53,996 nt of DNA from Rubrivivax sp. (GCA_004210455.1 SEFA01000043.1:1-53996); one strand, 5' to 3'; shown: positions 37,514-45,822, counted from the first letter of the stretch. Notes: generated from the sequence alone by a model not told the origin. Program-made: numbers and translations.

Positions 37514-38897
37514 CCCGTCGCCGCGCGCGACGACCAACGCGCGGGCCCTCGAAGCCGAACTGCAGTGGCTGGACCGCGTGCTGCAGCAGCGCCTGGCCGG
37601 GTACTTCGGGCAGGACGCCGCGGTGTCGTCGCCGCGCACCGCGGCGGATCGCGGCGAACTGCCGCTTCCCCCGCCACTGCCCGCGCCTTCGGCCGAGCCC
37701 GGGGACGACCTCTCGCGGCTGATCCATGAAGGCGATCTCGGGCCGGCCGAACGGCTGGTGCTCGCGCTGGCGCTGGCGCCGCATCTGCGTCCGCAGCTGA
37801 TGGACCTGCTCTTCGTCAGCAACCGCAACCTGGACCGCGGCTTCTGCGAATTCGGCGGCTGGAAGGGTCGCCATCACGGCGGCTTCCTGCCGACGGTGGA
37901 AACGGCGGCCTTCCTGCTCGCGGGCGAGGACCTGTCGCGACGCTTCGCGCTGCGTCAGATGCTGGACGAGACGGCGCCGCTGCGGCGGCTGGGGCTGGTG
38001 CGGCTCGCGCATGAGGCGCCGGGCGAACCCTGGTACGGCTCGGCGCTGCTGGCGGGCGCCGACACGCTGGACCTGCTGTGCACCGGTGAATCGCGCAAGC
38101 CGGACTACAGCACGCAGTTCCCCGCCAAGCTCATCGAGACCAAGCTCGGCTGGAACGACCTGGTGCTGGATCCCGACGTCATGGAAGAGGTCGAGGCCAT
38201 CATCACCTGGGCCCGCCACGGCGACGCGCTGATGCGCGACTGGCAGCTGGAGAAGGCGCTCAAGCCCGGCTACCGCTGCCTGTTCTTCGGCCCGCCGGGC
38301 ACGGGCAAGACGCTGACCGCCACGCTGATCGGCGACAAGGTCGGCGCGGACGTCTACCGCATCGACCTGTCGATGGTGGTGTCCAAGTACATCGGGGAAA
38401 CGGAGAAGAACCTCGCGCAGGTCTTCGACCAGGCGCAGCACCGGCGCTGGATCCTGTTCTTCGACGAGGCGGACGCGCTCTTCGGCAAGCGGACCGCGAC
38501 CTCCAGCAGCAACGACCGCCACGCCAACCAGGAGGTCTCCTACCTGCTGCAGCGCGTCGAGGACTTCCCCGGCACGGTGATCCTGGCGAGCAACCTCAAG
38601 GGCAACATCGACGACGCCTTCGCGCGGCGTTTCCAGTCGGCGGTGTATTTTCCGATGCCGGACGCCGAGCAGCGCCTGCGGCTCTGGGAAGGCATGGTGC
38701 GGCACACCGGGCGGCTGGACGCGGACGTCGACCTGGCCGACTTCGCCGAACGGCACGAGCTGGCCGGCGGCGCGATCGCCAACGTGGTGCGCTTCGGCGC
38801 GATCAACGCGATGCAGGCCGGACGCGACCGCATCCTGGCCGCCGACCTGCGCCGCGGCATCGCCAAGGAACTGCGCAAGGAAGGACGCACGGTGTAG
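37497..38897 (+). CDS. AAA+ ATPase (Pvc15-like)
   Basis: A 466-aa cytosolic AAA+ ATPase. Walker A is GPPGTGKT at residues 265-272, Walker B ILFFDEAD at 319-326, sensor 1 N366 in ASNLKGN, and arginine finger candidates R377/R378 in AFARRF. The N-terminal 190 residues form the family-specific region (HLRPQLMDLLFVSNRNLDRGFCEFGGWKG). In PVC and Afp the equivalent protein is needed for assembly or effector loading. Starting within the tape-measure gene, it is probably translated from the same message. Family assignment is sure; its precise action in this organism is not. Confidence 0.95.
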   Translation: MWTGADPSPRATTNARALEAELQWLDRVLQQRLAGYFGQDAAVSSPRTAADRGELPLPPPLPAPSAEPGDDLSRLIHEGDLGPAERLVLALALAPHLRPQLMDLLFVSNRNLDRGFCEFGGWKGRHHGGFLPTVETAAFLLAGEDLSRRFALRQMLDETAPLRRLGLVRLAHEAPGEPWYGSALLAGADTLDLLCTGESRKPDYSTQFPAKLIETKLGWNDLVLDPDVMEEVEAIITWARHGDALMRDWQLEKALKPGYRCLFFGPPGTGKTLTATLIGDKVGADVYRIDLSMVVSKYIGETEKNLAQVFDQAQHRRWILFFDEADALFGKRTATSSSNDRHANQEVSYLLQRVEDFPGTVILASNLKGNIDDAFARRFQSAVYFPMPDAEQRLRLWEGMVRHTGRLDADVDLADFAERHELAGGAIANVVRFGAINAMQAGRDRILAADLRRGIAKELRKEGRTV

Positions 38898-38902
38898 CCG
38901 CC

Positions 38903-41752
38903 ATGGGAACACGCTCTTCCTTCTTCCAGTCGCTGCGCCGCCGGTGGGGCGACGATGAATGGGCCGATGCCGCCGATGCCGCCGATGCCGCCGCCGACGC
39001 GAGGCCAGCGGCGCCGGACAACGCGCGACGCGCGCCATCGCCCCCCTGCCGCAACTGCGCACGGCTGCGCTGGTTCGTCGGCGGTGTGCTGCTGGCCGCA
39101 GCCTTGCTGATCCTGCACGCCAGCGCTCAATCGCCCGTGAGACCTTCCGCGCCGTCCCCGTCGCTTTCCGCATCGAAGCCGATGGGCGCGGCGCCCTCCG
39201 CGGCTTCGCCCGCGACGGACGCAACCATCGACGTCGCGACGCCGCTCGCATTGCCGCCCCGGCCAGAGCAGCCGATCGCCTCCGCTCCCCTGCCCGCCCC
39301 GGCCGCTTCAATGACCGCCTCCTCGCCTGGCCGCGACCCGATGTGGCTGGTCTACCAGACGATTCCGCTGCCGTCGGCGCGGCTGAACCGCTCATACAAG
39401 GCGCGCGATCTGGTGCGCGGCGGCAAGCCGCCGTATCGCATCGCCATCGACGGCGAACTGCCGCCCGGCATGTTCGTCGAGGAAGACGGCGCGCTCGCCG
39501 GCACGCCGACGAAGACCGGCAACTTCCGATTCCTGCTCACCGCCACCGACGCCTCGCGCACGAGGAACCTGGAACAGGCGCTCTACGAGATCCGCGTCAC
39601 CGATCCGAAGCCGGTGGCCGGGCCCGTCGGCGCTCCGGCGTCCGCGCCGTCCTCGGGCAGGCCCAAGGCCAAGGGGCCGACGTCCAATCCCCTGAAGTCC
39701 ATCACCGAGGACCAGACGAACCGCACCGTCCCGTCGGACCCGCCGATGCCGATGACCTATGTGCTCACGCAGGCGAAGCTGGACGAGATCTTCAAGAACG
39801 CGGAGGCCTCGACGAGCGCGTCGCTGGTGGTCGAGACCGCCTCGGGCGACGCAGATCCCGACGCCCGGAAGCTGCCGCCCAGGCCGATGGCGGTGGGGAC
39901 GCCCGTCCTCGGGCCGACGCTGGATCAGCTGCGCGAGATGCTGACGCCGCTGAAGGACGTGGAGCATCCGACGCGCGCGGTCTTCCAGGACTCGCTGAGC
40001 GCGATGCAGTGCGCGTACTACCTGCGCCATGTCAACGAGCTGTCGCGCGAGCTCGACCGGGACCAGGTCCAGCGTTGCCCGCGCAAGCCGGACCTGGCGG
40101 ACCGGGAGTCCGCGGAGCCGCAGGCGCCGGGGGCATCGCTGCCGGTCGAGGCGCCGCGGCGTGGCGCGGGCAGGATCGAACAGCAGATCGGCGCGGCCAT
40201 GGCAAAGCAGAAGCGGGAGGAGGCGCAGGACAAGGCGGCCGTCCCCGATCTGGTGCTGGCCCCGGGCAACCTGGCGCTGGACAGGTTCCTCGACATGCTG
40301 ATGCCGGCGCACCTGCGAGAGGAGATCACCGACGCGGCGGGCGAGACCCATCCGCTGGAAAGCGCACGGCCGCTGAACCTGGTCCCCGAGGCGGACTGCG
40401 GCTGCGGCCTCCCGGACATCGAGAACGAGGTCTACGGCTTCCTGAGCTACTGGATGCAGGGCAAGGACGACACGCCGATCCCGGTCCGGTTCGACCGGTT
40501 CACGCGCCTGCAGTACATGGGCGCCATCCTTCGCAATGACGGCAGCTACCTGCAGCCGCCCGGCCTGCAGAGCCCGCGCGGCGGGTACGCGCGGCGCGTG
40601 GCCCAGCACAGCGCCGGGCTGGACCTGGTCCTGTACCGCCGCGATTTCCATGTGCTGACGAGTCTGCCGGAAGCGCGCCGCCAGGAACTGCTGGCGACCA
40701 CCGCCGCGGGCGTCGGCGCCATGCTGGACCTGCGGCACAGCGACTGGCAGGGGGACCTGGAATTCCTCCTGCCGCCGGGATGGCGCGAGGAGGCGCACGT
40801 CTACGACGGCCTCACGGTGTTCTTCGAGCCGACGGACGAGGAGGCGAAGGATCCTCGCTTCGAGCGTTTCTTCATCGACTACGTGCAGGCCTTGCTGACC
40901 GCCATGCAGCGCCGCAAGGAGCGGGCCTTCCACCTGAACGTGGTGGTGCCGCAGCACCTGCTGGGCGAGTCGGCGACGGCGTTCCGGTTCCGGAATCTGC
41001 TTGCGATCATGAAGGCCGCGGAGCCGAGGCGGGACAAGAGTGCCGGCGTCGACTTCAAGGACCGCGGGGCCGCGGCCGCCTCCTACAAGTCGACGGACGA
41101 GTACGTCGGCAGTTCGCCCGTCACGGTGCATTTCCTCGCGCCGCTGGGCGTGGGGTCGGACATGAACAAGATGCAGCTGCGCAACCGCACGGATTTCACC
41201 GACGAGCTGAGCGGGTCCGATCGCATGGCGCTGCTCGGCAGCGTCATGCCGATGCTGGTGTATCCGGGCGGCCCGGCCGAGGCGTTCAAGGGCAAGGACG
41301 CGATGGACCGGGACATGGTCTACATCGGCTGGTCCTTCGGCGGGGTGGCGCTGTGGCCCCTGCCGGTCGCGAACGCCGGCGCGGGCGCGGATGTGCTGGA
41401 CGTGCTGCACGAACGCTTCTGGTCCTTCCTGGACCAGGACACCCGCTTCTGCAAGATCGTGTGTCCGATGCGCGTGCCGCTGCGGCTGGGGCTGGAGGCG
41501 CTGCTGGTGATCGTGGGCACGACGCTGCTGCTCTACGGCTGGAACTGCCGCGTGCGGCGCATGGGCAAGGTCATCCTGCTGGTGCTGTGGGCGGGGGCGC
41601 TGTTGACGCTGGCGATGGCCAGCGCGATCTTCTCCTGCGATCCCACGCTCAACCAGTTGAGGACGGGGAATACCTTGCTGGTGGGGATCGTCCTGCTCCT
41701 GATCGTGGGCGGGCTGATCGTCACGTTCAAGCCCCGGGTGGAGGCGCCATGA
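38903..41752 (+). CDS. Four-helix envelope protein of unknown role, eCIS-linked
   Basis: A 949-aa protein with a cytosolic N-terminus (CxxC at about 49-52), one membrane helix at about 55-75, a large extracytoplasmic region, and three C-terminal helices (about 862-882, 889-911 and 923-942). Residues 155-232 form a putative Ig (He_PIG) domain with ELPPGMFVEEDGALAGTPTKTGNF. Residues about 550-800 look like a mixed alpha/beta or barrel region (LVLYRRDFHVLTSLPEARRQ, VYDGLTVFFEP, FHLNVVVPQHL). Neighbours suggest a role in the system, for example anchoring it to the envelope or sensing its firing. It starts five bases after the ATPase stop. I know no PVC or Afp counterpart. Whether this is a general eCIS feature cannot be told here. 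Confidence 0.75.
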   Translation: MGTRSSFFQSLRRRWGDDEWADAADAADAAADARPAAPDNARRAPSPPCRNCARLRWFVGGVLLAAALLILHASAQSPVRPSAPSPSLSASKPMGAAPSAASPATDATIDVATPLALPPRPEQPIASAPLPAPAASMTASSPGRDPMWLVYQTIPLPSARLNRSYKARDLVRGGKPPYRIAIDGELPPGMFVEEDGALAGTPTKTGNFRFLLTATDASRTRNLEQALYEIRVTDPKPVAGPVGAPASAPSSGRPKAKGPTSNPLKSITEDQTNRTVPSDPPMPMTYVLTQAKLDEIFKNAEASTSASLVVETASGDADPDARKLPPRPMAVGTPVLGPTLDQLREMLTPLKDVEHPTRAVFQDSLSAMQCAYYLRHVNELSRELDRDQVQRCPRKPDLADRESAEPQAPGASLPVEAPRRGAGRIEQQIGAAMAKQKREEAQDKAAVPDLVLAPGNLALDRFLDMLMPAHLREEITDAAGETHPLESARPLNLVPEADCGCGLPDIENEVYGFLSYWMQGKDDTPIPVRFDRFTRLQYMGAILRNDGSYLQPPGLQSPRGGYARRVAQHSAGLDLVLYRRDFHVLTSLPEARRQELLATTAAGVGAMLDLRHSDWQGDLEFLLPPGWREEAHVYDGLTVFFEPTDEEAKDPRFERFFIDYVQALLTAMQRRKERAFHLNVVVPQHLLGESATAFRFRNLLAIMKAAEPRRDKSAGVDFKDRGAAAASYKSTDEYVGSSPVTVHFLAPLGVGSDMNKMQLRNRTDFTDELSGSDRMALLGSVMPMLVYPGGPAEAFKGKDAMDRDMVYIGWSFGGVALWPLPVANAGAGADVLDVLHERFWSFLDQDTRFCKIVCPMRVPLRLGLEALLVIVGTTLLLYGWNCRVRRMGKVILLVLWAGALLTLAMASAIFSCDPTLNQLRTGNTLLVGIVLLLIVGGLIVTFKPRVEAP

Positions 41753-41883
41753 ACACGCGGAGACTTCGAGCAGGACAGCGGCGAGCAGGACAGCGGCGAG
41801 CAGGACAGCGGCGAGCAGGACCGCGGCGAGCAGGACCGCGGCGAGCAGGACCGCGGCGGATCGATCACGAGAGGAGCGACTGA
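41749..41883 (+). CDS. Arg-rich 44-aa repeat peptide coupling two genes
   Basis: An ORF that starts inside the stop of the membrane-protein gene (ATGA) and stops inside the start of the DUF4157 gene (TGATG). Its product is MNTRRL, then six pentapeptides (RAGQR three times, RAGPR three times), then a short acidic-basic tail. With ends that fit both neighbours exactly, translation through it is likely. The peptide would be strongly basic and disordered. It may be a coupling device, a nucleic-acid-binding peptide or simply an expanded repeat. No homologue is recognised. Confidence 0.55.
   Translation: MNTRRLRAGQRRAGQRRAGQRRAGPRRAGPRRAGPRRIDHERSD
41768..41857 (+). repeat. Six 15-base tandem repeats
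   Basis: GAGCAGGACAGCGGC occurs three times at 41768-41812, then GAGCAGGACCGCGGC three times at 41813-41857, with no spacer. A unit of 15 bases preserves reading frame. The A-to-C change in the last three copies suggests duplication in two steps. Such arrays change copy number by slippage. Confidence 0.97.
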
Positions 41884-42506
41884 TGAAGGACTCGACCAAC
41901 GACGGCGGCGCGTTCGAGCACGCGCCCGCAGCCGCGCCGCTGCAGCGGCGTGAACAGGAAGGCGGAGAACTCTCCGCGGTGCTGGACGGATCGCCGCGGC
42001 AGCTCGCGCAGCGGCGGCGCATCGATGCGGCCTTCGGGCCGGTCGCGCAGCGCGAGACCGGTCTCGATGAGGACGAGCTGGGAACGGCTCAGGCGAAGGC
42101 GGCTCAACGCGCGACCGGCGCGCTCGACGAGGAGGAGCTGGGCACTGCGCAGGCCAAGGCCGCGCCGGTGCAGCGCCAGGAGAACCGGACCGGCATGCCG
42201 GACGGTTTGAAGTCCGGCATCGAATCGCTGTCAGGGGCGGACATGTCGGACGTCCGGGTACATCGGAACTCGTCGCAGCCCGCGCAGCTGAACGCGCTCG
42301 CCTATGCGCAGGGGAACGACATCCACCTCGGGCCGGGTCAGGAAGCGCATCTTCCGCACGAGGCCTGGCACGTCGTGCAGCAGCGCGAAGGACGCGTGCA
42401 GCCGACGATGCAGATGGCCGGCGTCGACATCAACGACGACGTCGGGCTCGAAGCGGAGGCGGATCGGATGGGGGGCAAGGCGATGAGCGTGGGGCGCTCG
42501 TCCTGA
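41883..42506 (+). CDS. DUF4157 protein (HExxH), eCIS-associated
   Basis: A 207-aa protein with the DUF4157 domain at about 100-200. The zinc metalloprotease motif HEAWH is at 159-163, in the context LPHEAWHVVQQREGRVQPT, with E190 in LEAEAD a possible third ligand. AYAQGNDIHLGPGQ is also typical. DUF4157 proteins are a common eCIS marker and often form the N-terminus of larger toxins. Here the domain stands alone at the C-terminus, behind a disordered segment with two copies of a 16-17-residue repeat (about 59-74 and 78-94, sharing DELGTAQAKAA or EELGTAQAKAA). It may process or carry effectors. It is the last gene of the coupled operon. Confidence 0.9.
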   Translation: MKDSTNDGGAFEHAPAAAPLQRREQEGGELSAVLDGSPRQLAQRRRIDAAFGPVAQRETGLDEDELGTAQAKAAQRATGALDEEELGTAQAKAAPVQRQENRTGMPDGLKSGIESLSGADMSDVRVHRNSSQPAQLNALAYAQGNDIHLGPGQEAHLPHEAWHVVQQREGRVQPTMQMAGVDINDDVGLEAEADRMGGKAMSVGRSS

Positions 42507-42609
42507 CGAGGTGTGACTTATTCAACAAGCAGGCGGCGGCGCGGCGTCGAGGCGACGCATGAGTGGTGTCGGACGAAAACTAACGTCGTCCCAACTCTCT
42601 GTCGTCAAC

Positions 42610-44019
42610 ATGAAACCTATCTCCCTCAAGAAATCGCTGCAGTGGATCGCCGCCTCGGCGGCACTGTTCGCGTATCCGCTGGCCCACGCCCAATGGGCCT
42701 ACAACAATGCGTACTGGCACGACGAGCTGTGGTCTGCGGAAACCACCCAGTCGACCTGGATGCAGACCGTCGCCGACCACGTGCCGCTCCTCAGGATGTC
42801 GATTCCCGGCACCCACGATTCCGCATCCGTCGGATACGGCGGGGACATCGCGCAGACGCAATCCATGTCGATCACGAAACAGCTCGTCGGCGGCGTCAGA
42901 TACCTGGATTTCCGCTGCGATCTGGTGGACGGCGGACTGCAGCTCCATCACGGCTTCGTCGGGCTCGAGAAGACGTGTGACAGCGGCTTGGCGGACGTCG
43001 CGGCTTTCCTGAAGAAGCATCCCAGCGAAGCTGTCCTGATCAAGATCCAGCAGGAGTACTCCACCGCCTCGAATCCGGACTTCCAGAAGGCCTTCGACAA
43101 GATGATCGCGCCGCTGTCGGGCGCCATCTGGCAGGGCTACACGCAGACGTCGAGTCCGACCTTGGGTGATGTCCGCGGGAAGATCGTCTTCATCAAGCGG
43201 TTCAATGAAGTCGTTCCCAACGGATTGACCTACTCGTCGTTCGCGGTCGTGGACAACTACAGCATGACCACGAACTGGGACCTGTACTCGCATTGGGAAA
43301 CGGTGAAGTCGGCTCTCTCGGACGTGACCCAAGGCAAGATGCCCGAGGCGACCATCATCAACATCGTGGGCTCCGGCGGGTCGTTCCCGTACTTCGTGTC
43401 CGGCGGACGTTCAAGCCCTCATGGCGGTCACCTCGTCACCGGACTGACGACGCCGGGGTGGTCCCACTCCTATCCCGATTTCCCGCGTGATTCGTGCTTC
43501 ATCGGCATCTGCAGCATCTACTTCAAGGGGCTCAACGAGCTGACCGCCGAGTACCTGGAGAAGAACAAGCCGTCCCATGTCGGCATCATCGTCGCGGATT
43601 TCCCCGGCAAGCCGCTGGTCGACGCCATCATCGAGCGCAACGCGAGGACATGGCGAGACAACGACACCGCCAGCGCCGGCGAAGTCTTCGTCTACCAGAA
43701 CCCCTACCTGAAGACGACGGACTATTTCGCCGCCAGGAAGAGCGGCGCCTACTGGTACTTCCCGACGGACCACAGGGACAACGGCGACTGGATCTTCCTC
43801 GGTCACGATTTCCCCACGCAGTCGACGGCGCGGAGCTGGGTCCCGGACGGATACGCCCAGGTGGGAGACCTCTACGAATACCGGAATCCCCACAGCCATA
43901 CGATCGACTACTTCAAGTCGCGTCGGGCCGGCTACTACGCTCAGGAGCGCCTCTGGTTCCCGATCAATCAGAAGTCGAACGCCTACTGGGAATACGTCGG
44001 TAGCAAGGTCCTGAACTGA
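42610..44019 (+). CDS. Secreted PI-PLC X-domain phospholipase-like protein
   Basis: A 469-aa protein with a Sec signal peptide (1-27, ending AHA before QW). The catalytic domain resembles bacterial phosphatidylinositol-specific phospholipase C. The general-acid/base histidines appear at H69 in SIPGTHDS and H113/H114 in LQLHHGF, with R102 and D103-type residues in YLDFRCD. This enzyme class cleaves phosphatidylinositol or its glycan anchors. The C-terminal about 110 residues hold two repeats of a Tyr/Trp-rich unit (VFVYQNPYLKTTDYF and DLYEYRNPHSHTIDYF), perhaps for binding. I chose the ATG at 42610 because it opens a normal signal peptide; an upstream start at 42559 would bury it. It lies 103 bases after the eCIS operon. 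It may be an ordinary secreted virulence-like enzyme rather than eCIS cargo. Confidence 0.85.
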   Translation: MKPISLKKSLQWIAASAALFAYPLAHAQWAYNNAYWHDELWSAETTQSTWMQTVADHVPLLRMSIPGTHDSASVGYGGDIAQTQSMSITKQLVGGVRYLDFRCDLVDGGLQLHHGFVGLEKTCDSGLADVAAFLKKHPSEAVLIKIQQEYSTASNPDFQKAFDKMIAPLSGAIWQGYTQTSSPTLGDVRGKIVFIKRFNEVVPNGLTYSSFAVVDNYSMTTNWDLYSHWETVKSALSDVTQGKMPEATIINIVGSGGSFPYFVSGGRSSPHGGHLVTGLTTPGWSHSYPDFPRDSCFIGICSIYFKGLNELTAEYLEKNKPSHVGIIVADFPGKPLVDAIIERNARTWRDNDTASAGEVFVYQNPYLKTTDYFAARKSGAYWYFPTDHRDNGDWIFLGHDFPTQSTARSWVPDGYAQVGDLYEYRNPHSHTIDYFKSRRAGYYAQERLWFPINQKSNAYWEYVGSKVLN

Positions 44020-44296
44020 CAGGGCCCCGTTTGCAACCCTTGCCTCCGGGCAAGTCCTGCCCCCAATCGGAGCGAGAGGGTTCCCCGACCGGGAATTCGA
44101 GGGACCCTCATCTAGCATGGGCGCGACCGGAATCGAACAACGCGGCAGCGCGGCGCCCGGCGAAAAGACAAACAACGATGTGAGTTTCAGCAGGGAGGGA
44201 CTTCAAGACAAGCCGACCGGCTGCCGCATGCGCGGCCGGTCGCCTCAGCGCATGTCCTGAAGGCGGTCCACCCGACGGTGCTCGGGAGGATCTGCC

Positions 44297-44434
44297 TTGA
44301 AGAACGACAAGCACAATTCAGCTTCGGCTACGCTTGGCCGTCTGGTCGCGAGCGGGGCGCGATGGACCACGCGCATCGGTCTGATCGCCTGGCCGCAGGG
44401 GGAAGCCGTCTGTTTGCAAGAAGGTTGCGAATGA
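44297..44434 (+). CDS. 45-aa leader ORF coupled to the zinc-ribbon gene
   Basis: A TTG-started ORF with a strong GGGAGGA seven bases upstream. The product MKNDKHNSASATLGRLVASGA and so on ends in CLQEGCE and has no known domain. Its TGA overlaps the ATG of the next gene (ATGA), which otherwise has only a weak ribosome site. The frame reads through without interruption for 45 codons. It could be a small protein or a translational leader. Confidence 0.55.
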   Translation: MKNDKHNSASATLGRLVASGARWTTRIGLIAWPQGEAVCLQEGCE

Positions 44435-44730
44435 ATAATCACCTCAGCTGCCCGAACTGCGGTGCGGCTACTCCAGTGGCAGTTCTTAAACCACACTTCA
44501 AGTGTTCGACCTGCGGGAGGGCAGTGGCAAGCAACCTCAGACAGGTGAGCCTGATTGAATCATTGATTGGGATTGTTCCGGTTTGGCTGATTGCTGCGGC
44601 GCTTCAAGGGACTTCCGCGCTGAGCGAATGGTCAATGTCTCAGGTGTTACTTCTCCTCTTCATTCCGGCATGCGTTGTGCATTGGATGGTGCTGCGAAGA
44701 TATTTGCGGATATCCAAAAGGTCAGACTAG
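44431..44730 (+). CDS. Zinc-ribbon two-helix membrane protein
   Basis: A 99-aa protein. Residues 1-32 form a zinc ribbon with CPNCG and CSTCG. Two membrane helices follow, LIESLIGIVPVWLIAAAL (about 39-56) and VLLLLFIPACVVHWMVL (about 70-86), and a short basic tail. Base composition is clearly lower in GC than its neighbours, which suggests recent arrival. It is coupled to the short ORF before it. No function can be assigned. The 277 bases between the PI-PLC gene and the short ORF hold nothing I can support. Confidence 0.75.
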   Translation: MNNHLSCPNCGAATPVAVLKPHFKCSTCGRAVASNLRQVSLIESLIGIVPVWLIAAALQGTSALSEWSMSQVLLLLFIPACVVHWMVLRRYLRISKRSD

Positions 44731-44779
44731 ATTATTTCGATCAGATACTTTTTTAAGGCGACTGGAAAAGATGGGCGAG

Positions 44780-45500
44780 TCAATCGCCACCCATCACGCC
44801 AATGACCTCGTTCATCCATCCGACGCTTTGCTGGCACAGGCGCAGCCGGTTGTTGACCTGCACGTGACCGTCGGCGCCAGAAGCGGCGTCGAGCAGCACG
44901 AATGACTTCTTCGGCGAGCGGATCTGCTCATGCCACGCCCGCGCCTGCCGCGCGAAGACCTGTGAATCGCCGGCGCCGAGGATGGACAGGAACGGCAGCG
45001 CGACGCGCGTAGGATCGGCCACCATGCCCGCCGTCTTCGACACGAATTCTTCCGGCGTTTTCGCACCCGCCTTCCACATCGACACCATCCGTGAACGCAT
45101 CGCCGCAGGCGTCGGTGCCGCCTTCGCATTGGCCTCGATCGCTGCCTGCGCGGACAGCGCGAAGAGCTCGGCCGGGCTCGGGAACGGCGTGCTGGCGATC
45201 ACCGTCGCGAAGTGGTCGGACAGTCCCGCTCGCCTGCGGCTCGCGCCACGAAGTAGCCGCCGAGGCTCAGACCGATCAGCGCCATCCGACCGGGCTTCGC
45301 GCCGAAGCGATCGACCAGCAGCTGCGTCACGGCCGCGATGGGCTTCTCCGCCTCGGCTTCCCAGTGGAGCTCGTCCATCATCGTGATGCCCTGCCCCGGC
45401 AGATCCGCCATCGCCACCGAGTAGCCCCGCGCCAGCAGGTTGCGACCCAGCGAGAGGTAGAGGTCCTCGTTGAGCACGGGATAGCCGCATCGCAGGGCGG
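44780..45500 (-). pseudogene. Alpha/beta hydrolase, frameshifted and 5'-truncated
   Basis: The minus strand encodes parts of one hydrolase in two frames. The 5' part (about 45500-45225) gives DLYLSLGRNLLARGYSVAMADLPGQG and the nucleophile elbow GLSLGGYFVARAAG, then runs out of frame. The 3' part (about 45225-44780) continues SDHFATVIASTPFPSPAELF and ends with the C-terminal FLSILGAGDSQVFARQ and SGADGHVQVN segment, with the likely catalytic His. The frame change lies near 45215-45235. The N-terminus before DLYLSL is missing. This resembles FrsA-like or small alpha/beta esterase proteins. I judge it a dead gene unless the frameshift is a sequencing error. Confidence 0.8.
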
Positions 45501-45681
45501 CCTGCAGCCGATGTCGCCGGCCGATGCCTTCGTGATGACGCACGCGTTCAACGGCGTGATGCGCGCGGCCGTGATGGCCGAGCCTGCGGACTACGGCAGT
45601 CGCGAAGAACTCGAGCAGTCGCTGACGCGGCTGACCCTGACTTTCCTGGGGCCGGTAGCGAAAGAACAGCGCCAGCCCTGA
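45499..45681 (+). pseudogene. TetR-family regulator, C-terminal fragment
   Basis: About 60 codons encode MSPADAFVMTHAFNGVMRAAV and LEQSLTRLTLTFLGPV, which resemble the final helices of a TetR/AcrR regulator. The DNA-binding domain is absent. The fragment begins exactly where the broken hydrolase on the other strand loses its 5' end, so both genes were cut by the same deletion. It cannot bind DNA as it stands. Confidence 0.65.
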
Positions 45682-45822
45682 GTGCCCAATCGAGCATCCG
45701 CCCTGCCGGAATCGCCGGCAACCTGCAGCCTTCCGCTCCCTATTTGCGTCATTCCGTCACCACGCACCCAATGTGGTATCGCTACCACGTGAAGAACGAC
45801 ATGGCACGTTTTTGTCATTTCC

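Noticed and set aside
41768-41857. CRISPR-like array
   Set aside because: The six 15-base units have no spacers, so this is a simple tandem repeat.
39392-42022. 876-codon minus-strand ORF
   Set aside because: Antisense to the four-helix membrane protein; its VLLAA repeats arise from the 15-base tandem array on the other strand.
20251-42506. Prophage
   Set aside because: No integrase, terminase, portal, capsid, holin or lysin gene; gene set and order of families match eCIS.
20251-42506. Type VI secretion system
   Set aside because: VgrG-, PAAR- and gp25-like genes occur in both, but there is no TssJLM membrane complex, TssK, TssB/TssC pair or ClpV; LysM, Pvc11/12, tape-measure and DUF4157 genes define an eCIS.
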